A stretch of DNA of 64,000 bases from Galaxea fascicularis (GCA_948470475.1 OX419336.1:40932881-40996880); one strand, 5' to 3'; shown: positions 1 through 15,600, counted from the stretch's first letter. Made by a program: numbers and translations. Notes: generated by a model from the letters alone, not told the origin.

Positions 1-3000
1 AATCATTTATACAAACAAACTCCTGTATGATTGTTGTCTTCATTGTAGAGATTGGCAGAATATGGAAAAATCATGTTCTGCATTTTTCTTTTGCCTTAAC
101 TGCATTCAGTTGCTTTATTGCAATCCTGTGATTATTTGGAAAACAATTGTGTGGTTAAATCTCATTTAATGATAGTAACTTTGTGGAGTGTATAAATCAG
201 TTCATTTTGGCATATTCGTGACCTTTTGCAGTGATTGACTGCAAAAGGTGCAGATTTCCTAATGTGACGAGAGATACATGTTGTCCATTTTTTGCCACAA
301 CGTTGTAGTGAGAACGAGGAAGTTGTTTGTATTTGCGCTGCGAAGCAAAAGCTGAAAAAATCTGCAAGTGTTTCAGCCAGCTCAAGGGTTTTTTGTAAAG
401 TTTTTTTGTGTTTTGGACAAGAATAAATTAAAATGTAACTAAAGTTTAAAGATTTAATAAGCTTCAGGTGAAAGGAAACCACACTCGTTATGGAAGAATT
501 AAAAATTATCGAACAAATGTCTTGAAATTCAACAAATAAGCAACGAAGCTGGTGAAGTTCTAAACTGCTTTTTTATGTACAGCAAAATATCCCACTTGTT
601 GATTAATGTCTTGGAGAGATCAAGATTGATTACACCTTATATATATAGATGCACCTTGAGTGAGGTAGGGAAGTGATGTCGTAATAATGTGCCCTGTGAA
701 CAGAGTCTCCTTCAATGTTCCCAGAGAAATCGGGAAAAGAAGGGAAACCGCTAACAGCCTCAACAATTCCTATTGAGCATGCTGCAAATTCAAATGTCAA
801 ATGTCTCAAAATTGGAATCCTATGAATTTATTGTTCTCTCATCTCCCTATATTAATTTCTAGTGGTTGATGCATTTTAATGAACTTTTTAGGTGTGACAT
901 CACTTTTAGAGAGAGAACAAATTAAGTTGTTTGTCTGAGTTACAGCCCTTCGTCACTGATCTGTAACCTCATTTGAGCGTGTTGTTCTCAGCATGAAATC
1001 TTGGGTAGAATTTCAGACTGGTACAACTTAACAAGGAACCAAAATGACTCTTATTTTTAATTTAGTAAATGTGATAGTCGCACACTGTGACTGTTTATCT
1101 CTTATGATATTTTATGAATTCTTTACCCTGTGAAAATATTTAATAGCTTTGAGTAGCATTTATAGTGTATCAAATTGTCTTCTCAACATGTGATGGTATA
1201 ATGTCTGTCTTGATGACTGAAGGAATTTGCACACCAGGATAATATACAAAAAATTGTGTATTCTTCCAAATTGCATTTTTCAGGAAAGATCTTGAATGTG
1301 TACAGTTGTAAACAAGGTCGTGACCTCGAAAGAATCAATATATATGTCTTAATTCAGTGGCCAAGCTCTCCATTCTTGTAAGCTGTTCAATAATAATTGT
1401 TGTATTTTGTGACCAAACCTAGTTTGAGCATATGATCAGTGAGTTGCTTTATTTTTGACAGCATCATTATGTTTAAAGAAATACTGCTCCTAATTGTATA
1501 TATGTACATGTATCTGATTCAGTGTTTGTTGTAAATGAGTTTTAATTTGTATTTAAAATAATAACAATTCAGTATTTCTTTAAGGTCAGGCATTTGTGTA
1601 GTCAAAATGGTCTTGTTGTTTTGCTTGAAAATTAGCACAGACTCTCCTTACTGAAATAATTTTTTATGCATTGGATACAATTTAAGAGAGTTAGCAACAG
1701 TATGCATACTGTAGTTAGCAGGATCTACATATGTATGTGGAGCAGGATTCCTCGTGTTCTCTGATTGAAAGGCATTTTTTTTAGCAGGAAGGGTGAGCAT
1801 TGAGTCTGTACAGCTATTATGCATGTCATAAAAGGCTGTTTCCCCCTGGTTGTAGATAATACTAAATTTTAGTACTATGCTTGTACCACAAATACCACAA
1901 ATATATATTGTAAATGTGAAAGTGATCCATCAAGATTGACAATTTTTTTTTTTTTAACCAAAGAAATTTATTGGGGCACAAAGCTTAACACATAGGTTTA
2001 ATTTTATTCATTTTCCTTCATGTTTATATGCTAAAATAGAAACAGTGACATCTTAACTTCAGTTTAAGTCTTTTAGTGTTTTATGTTAAACAGGTGTTTT
2101 CCTAAGAGTTGATTATTCAAAGATTTTGATTCTTTTCTGGTCATTTTTGCACTCCACTCAGAGGAGTGACAGCATCTGTTTTTACATGTATTTATCAATA
2201 ATGACAAGATCTACAAAATGGAAAGCAGATTTCAAAATGAGTTTCTAAGGAGAGCTAAAAAATATTTGGGGCACCATTTTTTATTTTCTAGGGGTGTTTA
2301 TTATCAAAATATTCAATCTGTTTCCATGTTTAAATGTAAGTGACACTTTAGCTGGTTTGTTTGCCTTGATTGGTGACAATTCTCTTAGCTTACATTTAAA
2401 GAATGGAGGGCAATGAGTGATGAGAATTCATGTTTTAAATTGTAAGAGATACAACACTGCCTGACATTATCTTTGCCAGTGATTGCTGCTTAATGGCAAG
2501 AACGTGCTTTCATGTGGAAACTTTGTTTTCACTTGTATACAGGTGTAATTGTCATTCTGTGTCCAATCTTGAGGGAAGTCAGTGTCACATTAAAAAAGGA
2601 ATATAATTTGGCACGTACATGTACAGACACTTAGAAATAGGCTGCAACCAAACAAATCATGTGAAAATGAAAAAAATAACAGTCAGTAAAATATTGATAT
2701 TAGAGCCTAATGTATATAGTTCCTGGCCTTATCAGCAGGGCTGGACTTTCAGGAAAAAATCTTGGGCCAGCTGGCCCCTAAGTTTTCAGATTTAGTCGCC
2801 AGCACAAGTATTTTAGTCTACCAAAAGTGAAAATTAAGTTGCAGGCGAAAAAAATCTAGTCGCATTGGCGACCCCAGCAGTCGCAACGTCAAGCTCTGAT
2901 CAGTAAAAATTATTTCAGAAATTAAGTCGAGACATTAGCACTAGAAATGGGCTTTTAAGAGCACTTTAAAATTGTTTTTGGTAAACATCTTTGTTGACCT

Positions 3001-3608
3001 TAGTTAATGGGTTTTCAATTTTTAAGCTGTCAAGATAAAGGGTTCAGACAGATAATTTTATTTTGGGGGGAGAGTTGGCAGGGCCATAAGACAATGTGCA
3101 TAGCTTTCAGGTTTCCTGATAAAAAAGAAATTTAGGTACCATAAAATGACTTTAGAAATCCTTCATAAACTAGAGGGCAAAAATTGCTCAACCACAGCTC
3201 CAACCAAAACATACATGTACTTGTGCATATGTTCACTTGTTCACCTTAACATGAAAGAACTTTTCAACTCTGTGTTTTGTTAGATACAATGGCAGTTTAG
3301 TGAGATGGCTGATGTCTTGTGTTCTGAATGTTTTGAATATCTGCATATAAAACCTGGTTACATTATGCATGCTACTTATTGGTCTAGCTGTGGTGTTTCT
3401 CAAAACTCTCTTAAATCAGTGAACATTTTAAATTTAGTTTTGACGATTCCACAGTGATTTTCAAGTTCAAATGTAAGGATGGACATCTTAGAATTCAGCA
3501 TATAGCTTTCTTGATCCTTTAATTTGAACTTGTTGTTCAGTTTTATCACTCTTTTAAGATAATTTATTGACTCCATTTTTAATTTGATATGTTTTTGTAC
3601 TTACACAG
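1..3608 (+). other. Non-coding DNA upstream of the first visible ZO exon
   Basis: No exon could be supported here. The + strand is T-rich with many short AT runs, which fits a long first intron of the ZO gene, although the 3' UTR of an upstream gene in the first 2 kb cannot be excluded. Positions 2735-2905 hold a short repeat-like block (Leu/Asp/Val-like reading on the reverse strand, roughly inverted ends AGGGCTGGAC and GTCAAGCTCT) that looks like a decayed interspersed element. There is no initiator exon with a clear donor. Confidence 0.6.
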
Positions 3609-6600
3609 CCAGAGGATCAGTTTGTGTGGGAAAAGAAGACAATAGTTTTGGGGAAGGTAAATAATTTAGTATAAAAATATTATTAACAGTACATGACCTC
3701 TGTTTTTATTACCAACATACTGTTTTAACTGCAATTTCTCTATCTCTATTAATTTCTCTCACTAATGTGCGTAACTTTATGTCTACAGACATGCAATAGT
3801 TTGTTATCACTTGAAACAATATTGAGCACCAATTCACAGTAAAGGCTTTAAGGCTTTTCTCTGTGCCTTTCTTGCAGGCAAATTCAAACCAAGGCTTTGG
3901 AATCGCAGTTTCTGGTGGAAGAGACAATCCCCATTTCAAGAGTGGCGACACATCCATTGTTGTCTCGGACATTGTCCGTGGAAGCCCATCAGATGGTCTT
4001 TTGAAGTGAGTATCAAAAGAAACTGGTTACTTATAATACTTTTTAATCATCAAGAGAAAGAAGCTCTAATAGAGAAATGCGTAACATTCTAAGTTAGTGT
4101 CCTGTTCTGTTGTGTTTTGATTTTTTTTGTCCTGTGGTGTTCATGAACTTTGATTTTTGAAAATTTGTGAATGTGGTGCATTTTGAGTCCAACATGTGCT
4201 ATGCTGCATGTGTTAGTCTGAATGTGTGAGACAAGAGATTGCTGTACAAATTTCCAAACATGCCATGTACTGCTAAGAGGATTTTAAGACTTCTGACGAT
4301 CTCCTCAGATAAGATGTTTTTTTTTTTCAGTCTGTTTGTGTACAGTATGTGATGCTGCAATTAATTGTTAAGATGTGTATTGACAAGATTTGTGTGCAGT
4401 GTGTTAAGTTTGCATGAGGTATTGGTTTGTTTTACTTAACCTGATCAACTATTTTTTGCAGAGTTAATGACATAATTATTCAAGTGAATGAAGTAAATGT
4501 TGAAAATGTGATGCATTCAGTGGCTGTTCAGGCACTGAAAGATAGTGGTGACACTGTGCGATTGGTAAGTCCAGCTGTACCAAATGAAAACATGTAAAAT
4601 GTGTGTTAAACTTGTGTCAAAAAGTGAGGTTTTCTTGGATTTGTCGTTTGCTTTTAAGATGCTTTCAGTTCCTTTCCCCAGGTGGGGAATATCTCTAGGA
4701 TGATGGAATAGGGCCAGGGAGATTTGAGTGTAGAACATTTATGCATTGCAGAATTCAGAAATATATTAATAATTGTTCTTTTATTATCACGTGCATACCC
4801 ATTATGAATGTGCTTTTATCCCCATCAAGGTTCTACTATGGTGTTAGTGTACAGGTCATTTGCCACATCAACATTGGATTTACCCAGACTCACAAAATAT
4901 CCACTTGCATTATTTGTTAAATCATGTAATGAGATGTGTTACATACTTTAAAATACATGTTTAAATGCAATAAAGTGTCACACGGTTGTCAAAAGTAGCT
5001 GGCAACCGATGAAAGTCACCACTAATTTTGTGTTCCTGGTTAGCTACTCTCCTGGGATATTCCTGTGATTTGCTAGTCCTGGTTTAGTATGGGCAGATGA
5101 AGTACATAAGCACAACATGGGCGTAAGTGTAAGCACAAGTGAAAATAAGCAGAAACATAAGAATGTACCGACTTATTTCTCTTATCCGTTTTCACTAGTA
5201 AAGGCACTCAGCATAAGTATAAGCATAAACACAAGAAAAACAGAACTGCTTGTTTTTCTTATGCTTATGCTTATGCACTCATGAAAACCAGCCTTATAAG
5301 ATAGAAAAATACCCACCTACTTCAACAACCCCGGTATTCCAGAACCTTTTAAATTATATTTCATGAATTGTTTTGTTTTTAAATTTTAGGCCATCAGAAG
5401 AAGGAAGTCTCTGTCATCGGTGAGCAGAGAGGGAGCTAAACTTCCACAGACAGTCACCCTCATCAGGGAACACCAAAACAAAGGTACATCAGTCTTAAAC
5501 ATTGAAATCCAGGTTGTGGTAACATATCCCTTATTTAACATTTTTACAGGTCTGTAAACAAACAGTCTTAAGAGCAACTATCCATGCAGCCTTCTCTGCA
5601 TTTTCATTTAGTTTTGAAGCTACTACAAATGCTCTCTGATGCATTTTATTTATTGTTCAATGTCCGTGTATGTCGTTTCAAATTCTTAGTCTGTTTTATT
5701 GTTTTGTCCAGATGTTAATTAATCTCTCCTTGGCAAGTTTCCATTTTGTTAAGTACTTACAGTATTGAGGCTAAACTGGATCATTGGTGCTTCTGTAATA
5801 ACTATGCAAAAAAACATGGTTTTCAGGGGTCTCATTAGAAGCTGGAAAACCAGCCAAAACTGCAGCTTACTTTGTCAGAATTTACCTCTCACCATGGCCT
5901 ACTCTGTCTAGATTTTCATTCAAATTATAATTACCCTGTTGTTTAACTGACCAATACTCATCTATTTGTTATTAAAAATAGCTTCCTGATCACAGTGTGT
6001 TGTTGAATTTTTATAAAATACACTCAACAGCTTCACACCCCCTGATGGTTTTCAAATTACAGAAGAACTAATCTTTTAAACCTTATTTCTAGGTTATGGC
6101 TTTTCTCTTGGTGGGTCCATGTTTATTAAGGAGATTGATAAAAATGGCATGGTGGCCAGACAAAATGAATTGAAGCCTGGAGATGTCATCTTGAGGGTAT
6201 GTTTATACTAAAATGGTTTTCACCGTTGGATGGCTTTGGCATACAGCATTGATGTAGATGCAGCAAAGGCTAATAATTATTATTAGAGTTTTTTTTGTAT
6301 GACAAGATTAAACTATGTGTAACCAGAAACTCTCCTTGCTTGGGGGATGTGGCAGTACTATTCCTGAGCATTAATATTGTTTCTGTTGATTTATTACAGA
6401 AAATATTCAAAGGTTACATTTTGCAACAGCGATTTTAGTGAATTTGGCGATTGCCTCTAAACCTTTTTTAAAAGTGAATATTGAACACCTAAATTTGTTT
6501 GTCATGACTTGACATACTTGGATAAAGGTAAACTTGTGATGTTGTGATGCAAGAGTTCTGTTATGTTTTTGCATATTAACCACTTGATAACTTTTGATTG

Positions 6601-9600
6601 GTTGTTGGTTATTTCAGATTAATGACCGAAAGACGGAAGAAATGAGCCTGAGGGAAGCCATTGAATGTGTTCGCCGTTCCAACAGACTTGATCTCTTGGT
6701 GCTAAAAGATGACCATCTACCTCCCAGCTACAGCACCCATTCTCTGCCTGCATCATTCAGAAATAAAGCAGGTAGAGAAAGGGACATGCCAAACGGGTAT
6801 GGTGAGGAACAGGAGCCAGAAATTCCTGCAAGGTTGGTTGGGTATCGTTACTGTATGCTTGGATATCTCTAGAGTATTTTTACTCTTGAGTTTAAGGGCT
6901 TGGCCCAAGGATTTTCCCCTTGTATTTTGAGGTATATCCCTGGCTACTTTGATATAAAACTAGCATGTTGACTTCACTACAGCAACTCAAATCCCTGCCT
7001 ATTTTTTGTAAATCTACACCTACTTTAAAAATAAGTGACAGCCCTGCTTCTGCTTTGTCATAATGAGAACTTGCACTAAATTCTAATTTCAAATCATGTT
7101 GAAGGTGGGACAATTGTGTGGAAAATAACAAACCTTTTGGGCAGATTTAACTCCTTACGTCTGTCAACTCTTAGTTTGCTATAATTGGCATCATCAGTGT
7201 CATATACTGTATAGTAAACTAACTTTTTCTGATGTTTTTACCAGTCTCAGTGGTGAGAAGTATAATTAAGTTTATTGATGTATTCAGAGTGATTGTGGTG
7301 TTGCTTTCTTTCAGGAATTATAGTGAAGAGGACTTGCCAGAGCGACCCCCACCCCCGTTAGATAAAGACAACCTGCCATTTTCAGGTCTGTTCTACAGTT
7401 ACTACCTGCCTTCTTGTACATATGCATTGAAGGAAATCTCCACTCTTATGACAAATTTATGCTAAATTGTTGGAAATAATAAGTAGATTTTAAAACACAG
7501 AAATAAGATTTAAGTGCACAAAAAGTTGAGTATCACTGATGCCTTTTTTCCTGGGTGCGGCCATTTGGTTTACCTGTTGTTTGACACAAAAGATTTCCTT
7601 CTTCATTTATTTCCTGAACCACCAGGTATTTTTGTATTCAGATGTTATAACCATTAGCAGGAAAAAAGAATCAACTTCTGTTTAAGAAAAGATGTGATTA
7701 CAGAAGAGTGAAGAGAGAGATGAAGAATTTGAATAAGATCTTTTTTTTGCTTTGCATCATTCATGTGTTGATTGGACACATCATCACTTGTTCTTCTACT
7801 GCACAGGAACATGTTAGGTTGAAAGCACATATATTGTTAAGTTAATATTGAATCTTTACCTGATGGCATTTTTTGCTAATAAGAAAGAGAGAAATTAAGA
7901 GACACAGAAAATAAAGCTTTTGGTTGCTTTAATCCCCCCTCAAACAGCAGCCCTTAGCCATAACACCAGTACACCGAGATAGGAGTTGATAGAATGTGAG
8001 GAGAAATTTTATAAATTAACGTGGCTGTTGTTGATTATCATTTAGAAACCAGCTGGAAAAGACCCAACACTGGAGAGAGAGTGTCTGGTTTTGTGGATAG
8101 GGAGGAGCCATACAGAATTGTGGAGAGTTCACAGCAGGAATCAGAGCCAGATTTCCCAAAACCGGCAGAAGGTGATAAGAGATTTTGCCATCATTTGTCT
8201 CCCATGATATTAGTGACTTATATCTACCACTCTGACCATTAACAAAATATAGAATAGTGGTAATGACTATGATGACAACCCACTCCGTGATTGTATTAGG
8301 TCGCACTGACAGTAAGCCAGTATAACCACTAAAGGTACATGTATATGGCAGGGTAGCATATAGCTTTCATGTTTTTGGAGTAAACTGACATACCTGCCAT
8401 TTTCTGTCACATGATACTCAACGATCATTTTGTGATGTAATAGCTCCAAACACTAATATTGTATTATTATACATTAGTGTCACCAGCTCGATTTTGATTG
8501 GCTATAAGCACGCAGCTAATTCTTGCTAGCTCTGTTTCTCTTACGTCATACCTACAGACCATAGTTTTTATATATGTAGAATTGACGTCATACCTACAGA
8601 CAATAGTTTTATGCATGCAGAAGTGACGTCAACTAATACACTAACCAGCAGTTTGATCAGTTTTGTTATGGTGGAGTCGCCAGTGCAGCTCAGGAATATG
8701 CACAATAAAACAATTATTGGATTCGGTTTTCGCATGATAGCAATAATTATCAAGGCCTCAGTTTGTGTTATCCGCCTCAGCCTTTGGCTTCGGCAGATAA
8801 CACAAACTTTGGCCTTGATAATTATTGCTATCGTGCTCAACTTCATCCAGTAATTGTTAATTAATCATCAATGTAGGGTGCTGAAATTGCATGCTAACTG
8901 TAATTGTCTATTTCAGTTACATACACACCTGGTCGTTTAAGTTCTTGGGGACGTGAATCTCCTGTAAATGACTCTCGTTACGTGGATTCCACCTCTAGTT
9001 CACCTCGCAGTGAACGACGCGACATGGATTCCATGGATCGTCGAAGATACAGAGGGTATGACCAGCATCTGATATCTCTTTTCTATGTTTCTACTCATTT
9101 GACATCGTGTAAGGGTACAACAACATTAGGCCCTGTAGGATATAAATTTCTGGTGATCATTCAAAGAATTGACATTTGTGTACAGCTACCAGAATGCATT
9201 ATTCAGTTTTTCTTCTCATTTAAAATTTGAAATCCCAGTGGAATGTAAGTGATCACAGCCTTTTGGTGGGGACTGTCTAAAACAAAATTAATGAAGTAAT
9301 AAATAATATTGTGACTTGAAAATGCCCTTTTCTGGGATATGATCATTCCTGTCACTTTTAAATGCGCTAATGTATTGCATAGGGAAATAGTTCTCCAATC
9401 TGGTCTCTTCCTGTCAAAATTTACCAGCCGCATTCAGTTCCTTTTGTCTACACTATGCCTCTATTTCCGCACGACTCTCCACTATTCATATTATCTGTAC
9501 GTACAAACACATTTTGAACCAAGATTTTGCTTTTGTTCCAGTGATGCTCGTCTGGTGTCTTTCCGTAAGAGTGGAAGTCTTGGCATTCAGGTGTCTGGTG

Positions 9601-12600
9601 GAAACAAAGCTGGTATTTTTGTAGCAGCAGTAAAGGAGGGAAGCCCAGCATACAATGAAGGCCTCCGAAAGGGAGACCAAGTTATGATGGTATGTAGTGA
9701 GCATCACTGTGTGCAAATTTGTCTTAATGTTATCATATCTTTGTTTTGCAACGTACCCATCTACTTTTCCAGTACTTGCAGCAAAGTTTTCCTGTCCCAA
9801 TGAGAAAGAACTTTTACCATGATTGCAAATGTGTATTTTATAGGCCAATGACATTGATTTCAAAGACATCACTCGTGAAGAAGCTGTGTTGATTCTGTTG
9901 TCACTCGGAGATGAAGTCAACCTTTTGTGCCAGTACAGAAGACAAAGTAAGTATGGCTGAGACTTGAAGACAGCAAGACATTTTATTGTTGGAAGAGTTT
10001 AGAACAGTTATATACACTGTACACATGTCGATTAATCATTCAATTTCCCCAGAGGTTTAACCCTTAAAACCTTGTCATCAATATGGATTTTCTCTTCACT
10101 GAACTCCAGTTGCATCATAGGCATAAGTTGGGAGAATCTGCTCAATAATCAGAGCATTTAATCTCTTGTGATTACTTTGTGCATTCTCAAAAAACTACAG
10201 GCTTTTACTATGTATTCTGGAAGGCACGGCAACTCGAAGCATTCTATTTTTTTTTTCATTGAATTGCTGTGAAATGCGTAAGACAGATACATGTGAAATG
10301 CCACGCCAAAGATGATCTTTAGCAAGTGGATGGTATCTTGTCAGTATTGTTAAGCATCTATTTAATGGCATCATTGATATAATGAAGTTTAGGTCCATTT
10401 TTACAGTTACTTTCCTGTTGAGTGATATGTTCTTGTTTTTTATTTTTTGTTTTTTTCCATTTTGTGCGTCTCAAAACACATGAATGACATGACCTTCTTA
10501 TTTTGTTGCAGCTTATGACCAGATCAGCAGGGAATCAGGAGATTCCTTTTACATCAAGTAAGTTATTGTATTCAGAAATTCTGATCTGGTAAGCAACAAT
10601 GATTTCCCTGTTTTCCTGATTGGTTCTTAACACAACATGACTTGTGATTTCTTGCAGAGTTCATTTTGACTACGATCAAATGAAAGACAGTGAACTATCT
10701 TTCCAGCGTGAAGATGTTTTCCATATTTGGGATACCATGCATGATGGAGTGATAGGATCCTGGCGTGCACAAGTTGTCACGAAGACTGGGCAGGAAACAG
10801 GAATGGGAATTATTCCGAACAAATCCAGGTAATAGAAGATGTTATTTAGTCAGACAGACATGTAAATTTAACCTTAAGCTAGGTCCTGACATCAACATAC
10901 ATATTCTTTTAACCAGTCATGTTATATTTTTTATAGTACTAGTTCAGAGAATTTGGTTAAACATTTCTTTTAATCAGTTAACCTGTGTAAGATGTAATGA
11001 TGGCACTGTGATTGACAGTCCATCAGCTAAAAAAAGCAGGCATATGAAAGGTCTCTCCATGTTTGAGAAGGAGCAATTGGTGCAACAGATGCTATAGTGG
11101 AAAAGCCAGAAAACCAAAACTCCTGTAACACGTGGGTATGGAAATTGACGCAGTCCCTTTTAAAAGGGTAAAATACTACCCTGAATGACTCCTTTTTAAA
11201 TGTCAGCACTCTGTTTTACAAGGAGCATCAAATTGTCTTGCCATATGAAATTTGAGGGGTGCTATCCACATGTTCCTTTTGTTTTAGAAACTGAACTCTG
11301 TGAAAAAGATGTAAGTTTACAAAACGATTTGTGTGAAGCATGATATGATAAACAAAAGTTTTTGTACACTGTACTGTATCTCTGTTCTGGTCATTCAGCA
11401 GGAGATGCTTAAAGTGCAGGGGCTTAGGGGTGGGACCTAGATACCCCCCCCCCCCCCCCCAACCACCTTCATTACCTTGATCACCAAAGACCATTATTTA
11501 ACATGTCCAATTTTTTGTAAAAAAATTTTTTATGCTTGACTTTGATAAATTCCAAACTGAGCTTTCACCACTGAAATGGAGTCTTTTGTTGCCATTAATT
11601 AATTTTGTTGTGGTTCCTTGTAGGGCTGAGCAGCTTGCGCAAGTGCAGCACAAAGTAGAAGAAATGACACCAAGGAAGGGAGATGCTAATTATGGCAGCC
11701 TGAAAAGAAGCACTTCCAGAGGTGGAACACTCAAAAAATACAAGTTTGTTTCATCAGATCACTTGGATGAAGAGTCATTCAGTAAGTCAGATGTCATTCA
11801 TGAGAAAGTCAAAAACAAATGAAAAAGAGACTTTTTGTGGCTTTTCAGGGGCAGTAAACGTAAGAAACAAAATATTTAAGAATCCCAACTGGCAGGACAC
11901 AGAGCAGTTGGCTATTTACATATATTGCTTAGGACCGTGAAGCAACCCGAGCTAGTAGCCAGAGCAGAACTTGAATGTGGCTTCTCTGCATTTCAAGTCA
12001 AGCACTCTAACCCCTCAACCACATCACCTATATTACAGTGGGAATAGCTGCAATTCTTACCCCATTTTCAGCTTTATTGTTTGTTTTCCCTTTTTGCTGT
12101 CAGCTTCAAGACTATATCAAATTAATTTTTTGCTTGGTGAGACATTTTCCCTAAAATTAAAATTAGAATGGCATAGCAACCTCCAGTTTTTGACTCATGA
12201 TTCCCAGTGTCTTGCTGAAAATGTTGTCAGTCAATCTTACTGCCTGATGTTTTGATAAATTTGTCTTAATTTTTGTTGGTGTGTGTTAAGGAATGAAAGA
12301 TCAACGAGGAAAATGTGTTACTTTTTAGATTCAACTGCAAGAGAAAACAGACTCCCAGCTTATGAAAGAGTTGCACTCAAAAAACGTGAGTTTATATAAT
12401 GATTTCTACATACATGTTGGAATGAAGTTGTGTGCCTTGAGAATCATGCTTGAAATCCTCTGATCAGTTTGAAAGTGCTGAATTTTTAATTTTTCACAAA
12501 TATTTGTCTTTAGCTGGCTTTGTCAGACCAGTGGTTTTACTTGGACCCATCGCTGACATTACAAGAGACAAGCTGCTTCAAGACATGCCAGAGACATTTG

Positions 12601-15600
12601 CCATCCCAAGTGAGTACATTACTCTGTTGTCCTTTTCATTCAGTGTTATTCATGGCAGCATAGTTATGGCTTTATTCGCTTGAGAGTATAATTATTGGTT
12701 TGCTTTCATTGTTTCACACTGATAAGTTAATTTGTGTGTTGCTGTAGTTACCACATTGGTGAGGGGTGTGTATATCGTTCAATTTTATCTTTGGTTTAAA
12801 TATTATTTTCCTTTGTTTGTTTATTTTCCTTTTTTGCGACATATTCATTATCACACATTACTCAAGGCTGCTGCCTGAGAAAATTGTAAAGGGGCCCTCG
12901 GAGTTAAATGCTGAGAACTTAGGAGCCCAACTTATGAAGTGAAAGGTGTTGCTGTGAAAAATTAAGGGGCCCAGAGCTATTCTTTGGGTGCCCCAAGCTA
13001 CCGGGCTCCTGTTAGGCAACAGCCTTGTTACTATACCCAAAAACAAAGGGAAAACGAAATTTGAACTAAGGATAATATTGAATTCATCACAACATATATA
13101 CTTGGGGCAAGCAGATTTTAGAAAGAACAATTAACATGTTTTTGTAATTCCAGCTGCTTTCAGAGGAATGCAGCCAGCTGGCCGGAGTCCCATGAGGTCT
13201 TCTCGTCGATCACTTAGCTACACTTCCATCCAGGCAGTGATAGATAGTGTAAGTATGATCACTTTTGAGTGAGTGATTATTATAATAAATGATTTTAAAA
13301 AATAAATAATAATAATAATAGTAATAACAAATGATTATAATCATGCCTTCAATTTGCCGTACATAACGCAGCTCTAACAAATATGGCGTCAGTAGGGCTT
13401 CTTTAGTCTTTCCCCTTTTATTGTTTCCCCAACACTGAGTTTTCATGTCACACAATGTTTCTAACTTATTTGGATGCATTTCCAAACTTTATAATATGAT
13501 AAACGAAGAAAATAAATTCTTTCACTCAGACAATGATCATTTTAACAACCCACCGGTCATTGTACTTAACTTGATTATCCCTTAACTCTTAGACGTGATT
13601 AGCGTGTAAACTTCTCCTGGTAATATCAATACGTTGTCCAACAGACAGGTGATGAGAATATACAAATTCATCACCCAGAGGGTGTTATCTTAATAAAACC
13701 CCAAATTATCTTAACTAGTGTACAAGGGACTGTATCGTAGCTTGAAAGGAGAATTAATAATCAGATCTTGGGAGTTAAAAGGTGGTTGTTTCTACAGGGT
13801 AAACACTGCTTATTGGACATCACCCCAGAGGAGGTGGAGAGACTAAACTATGCTCAGCTCTATCCCATTGTCATCTTCCTGAAGCCTCCCAACAAACAAA
13901 TGGTCAAGTAAGTCATGCCCGTAAATTCCGGAAATGTACAAATTACCAAGATCTCACGAAAGTGAAGAGAAATTCTTTCTCCCAGACAGTGCCATTTTAA
14001 CAAGGCATACAAGTCATTTTATTTTTAAAACTTTGTTATTCAAAAGTTAGAACTTCGTTCTTTCAGTGAAACAACCACTACGTAAATGTGCAGTAGCTTG
14101 GTGTGTCTAAACAGGGTGATGAGCGTCAGATTTCTCTTTGTAATGTCAGTGCTTAATCAATCAGAGTAGTCACGAGAATTAACGTTATGATGACACAAGA
14201 TAAACTTGCTTGCTATCTTAACATTTTCTGTGAGTGGTGAATATGAAATTAATCATATACATTAAAATTTTCTCCTCGCCACTTTGATAGTCGTGGTCAC
14301 ATTTTACATTTTAATTCAAAGACCGAAAACAAGTGAAAGATAGATCTCACAGTCCAAAAAATTCTTATTTGTCAACTTTTGTATCTGTTTTCAGGGAAAT
14401 GAGAAGTCAACATGGCATCGATCAGTCCGCTAAAATGGTCAAGAAACTTCATGACAACTCGCTCAAACTGGAAGAGTTCTACAGCAACATGTTCACAGGT
14501 TTGAAATTTTTTGGACCACTCCATTATGATGTTAAAGTGTCAAGCGCTGAAGCCATTGAAATGCTGGAAACACGTTAATTTCTTTCCGGTTCAAAAGAAT
14601 CAGATTTCGCGAGTAATTTCCAGAGAGTCAAAGCGGACAAAAAGATTTTATACCATTTGTTACCAAACACTGGCATTTTATTCAACAACAGTCTAAGGTC
14701 AGACATATCTTTTAACCACCCACCGATTGCTTCTTGCTATAAATTTCAGTCCACGTCTATATTCCGCTTAATTTAATTGACAGACATTTAGTTGATAGTA
14801 AAGAGTTCCACAGACGAGCTAAGATGATGCCATCATTATAAATTTTAGCTGTTATTCCTGCGGGCTCCATGGACAACTGGTATTCGCGTGTTAAGGATGA
14901 AATCAAACAACAGCAGGAAGATCCCGTCTGGATGTCCGAAGACAAGGTCAGGGAATTTCTACAAACAAAATCATATTCCCACTATCAACATGAATTTTCT
15001 ACTTACAGATCCCGCATGTTTCATGTTACATGTAGGGAGAATCTGTATAAACGTCAACTCAACTGATCCTTGGTGATCGTTTCCTATGTTCTTGTGCTCT
15101 GTATTATTAACGGAGCAGTGATGTATTACTGAGAAGTTAGATGGTGATCAGTACTCAGATGTAAAGAGAATTGTTTTTCACTTGAAGACGAGCGACTGTT
15201 ATTGAAAATAGGTACTACTGTAGCCCAGAAAGGAATGCCAAGGAAATTATAAACAAGTCTTCACTCGTCAGGAGCTTGAAGTTTTTGTTTGGCTTGCATC
15301 TGCATAACACCTTGACGATGATCAGTACATCTCAAGTATTCTCTGAACTTGTTCTTTGGTTACCTTCGCTCTTTTAATGCGTTTTAACTTTGAAAATATT
15401 TGTTTTATTGTAGCTTTACCACTTTTCAACGCGTTTTGTTTTTGTTTTTTAGCTCGACGAACAACCTGACATCGAGTTCCGTATGCCCAGCCGCTACTCC
15501 CAATCCTACGATTATGACTCCACGTTAGACTCACCGACTGTCCGGTCATCCTCCTCCACGCAGCATATTGAAGATGACAATGTAGTAGTCTCAGATCGTG

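Noticed and set aside
1..3600. Possible upstream gene 3' UTR
   Set aside because: AT-rich style is compatible, but no terminal exon or stop context can be shown.
9339..9803. 154-codon continuous + frame
   Set aside because: Only 9542-9689 is coding (PDZ3 of ZO); the rest is intron read through.
13290..13325. AATAAT run resembling a CRISPR-like or tandem array
   Set aside because: Simple AT-rich microsatellite; no spaced repeat array exists in this eukaryotic window.
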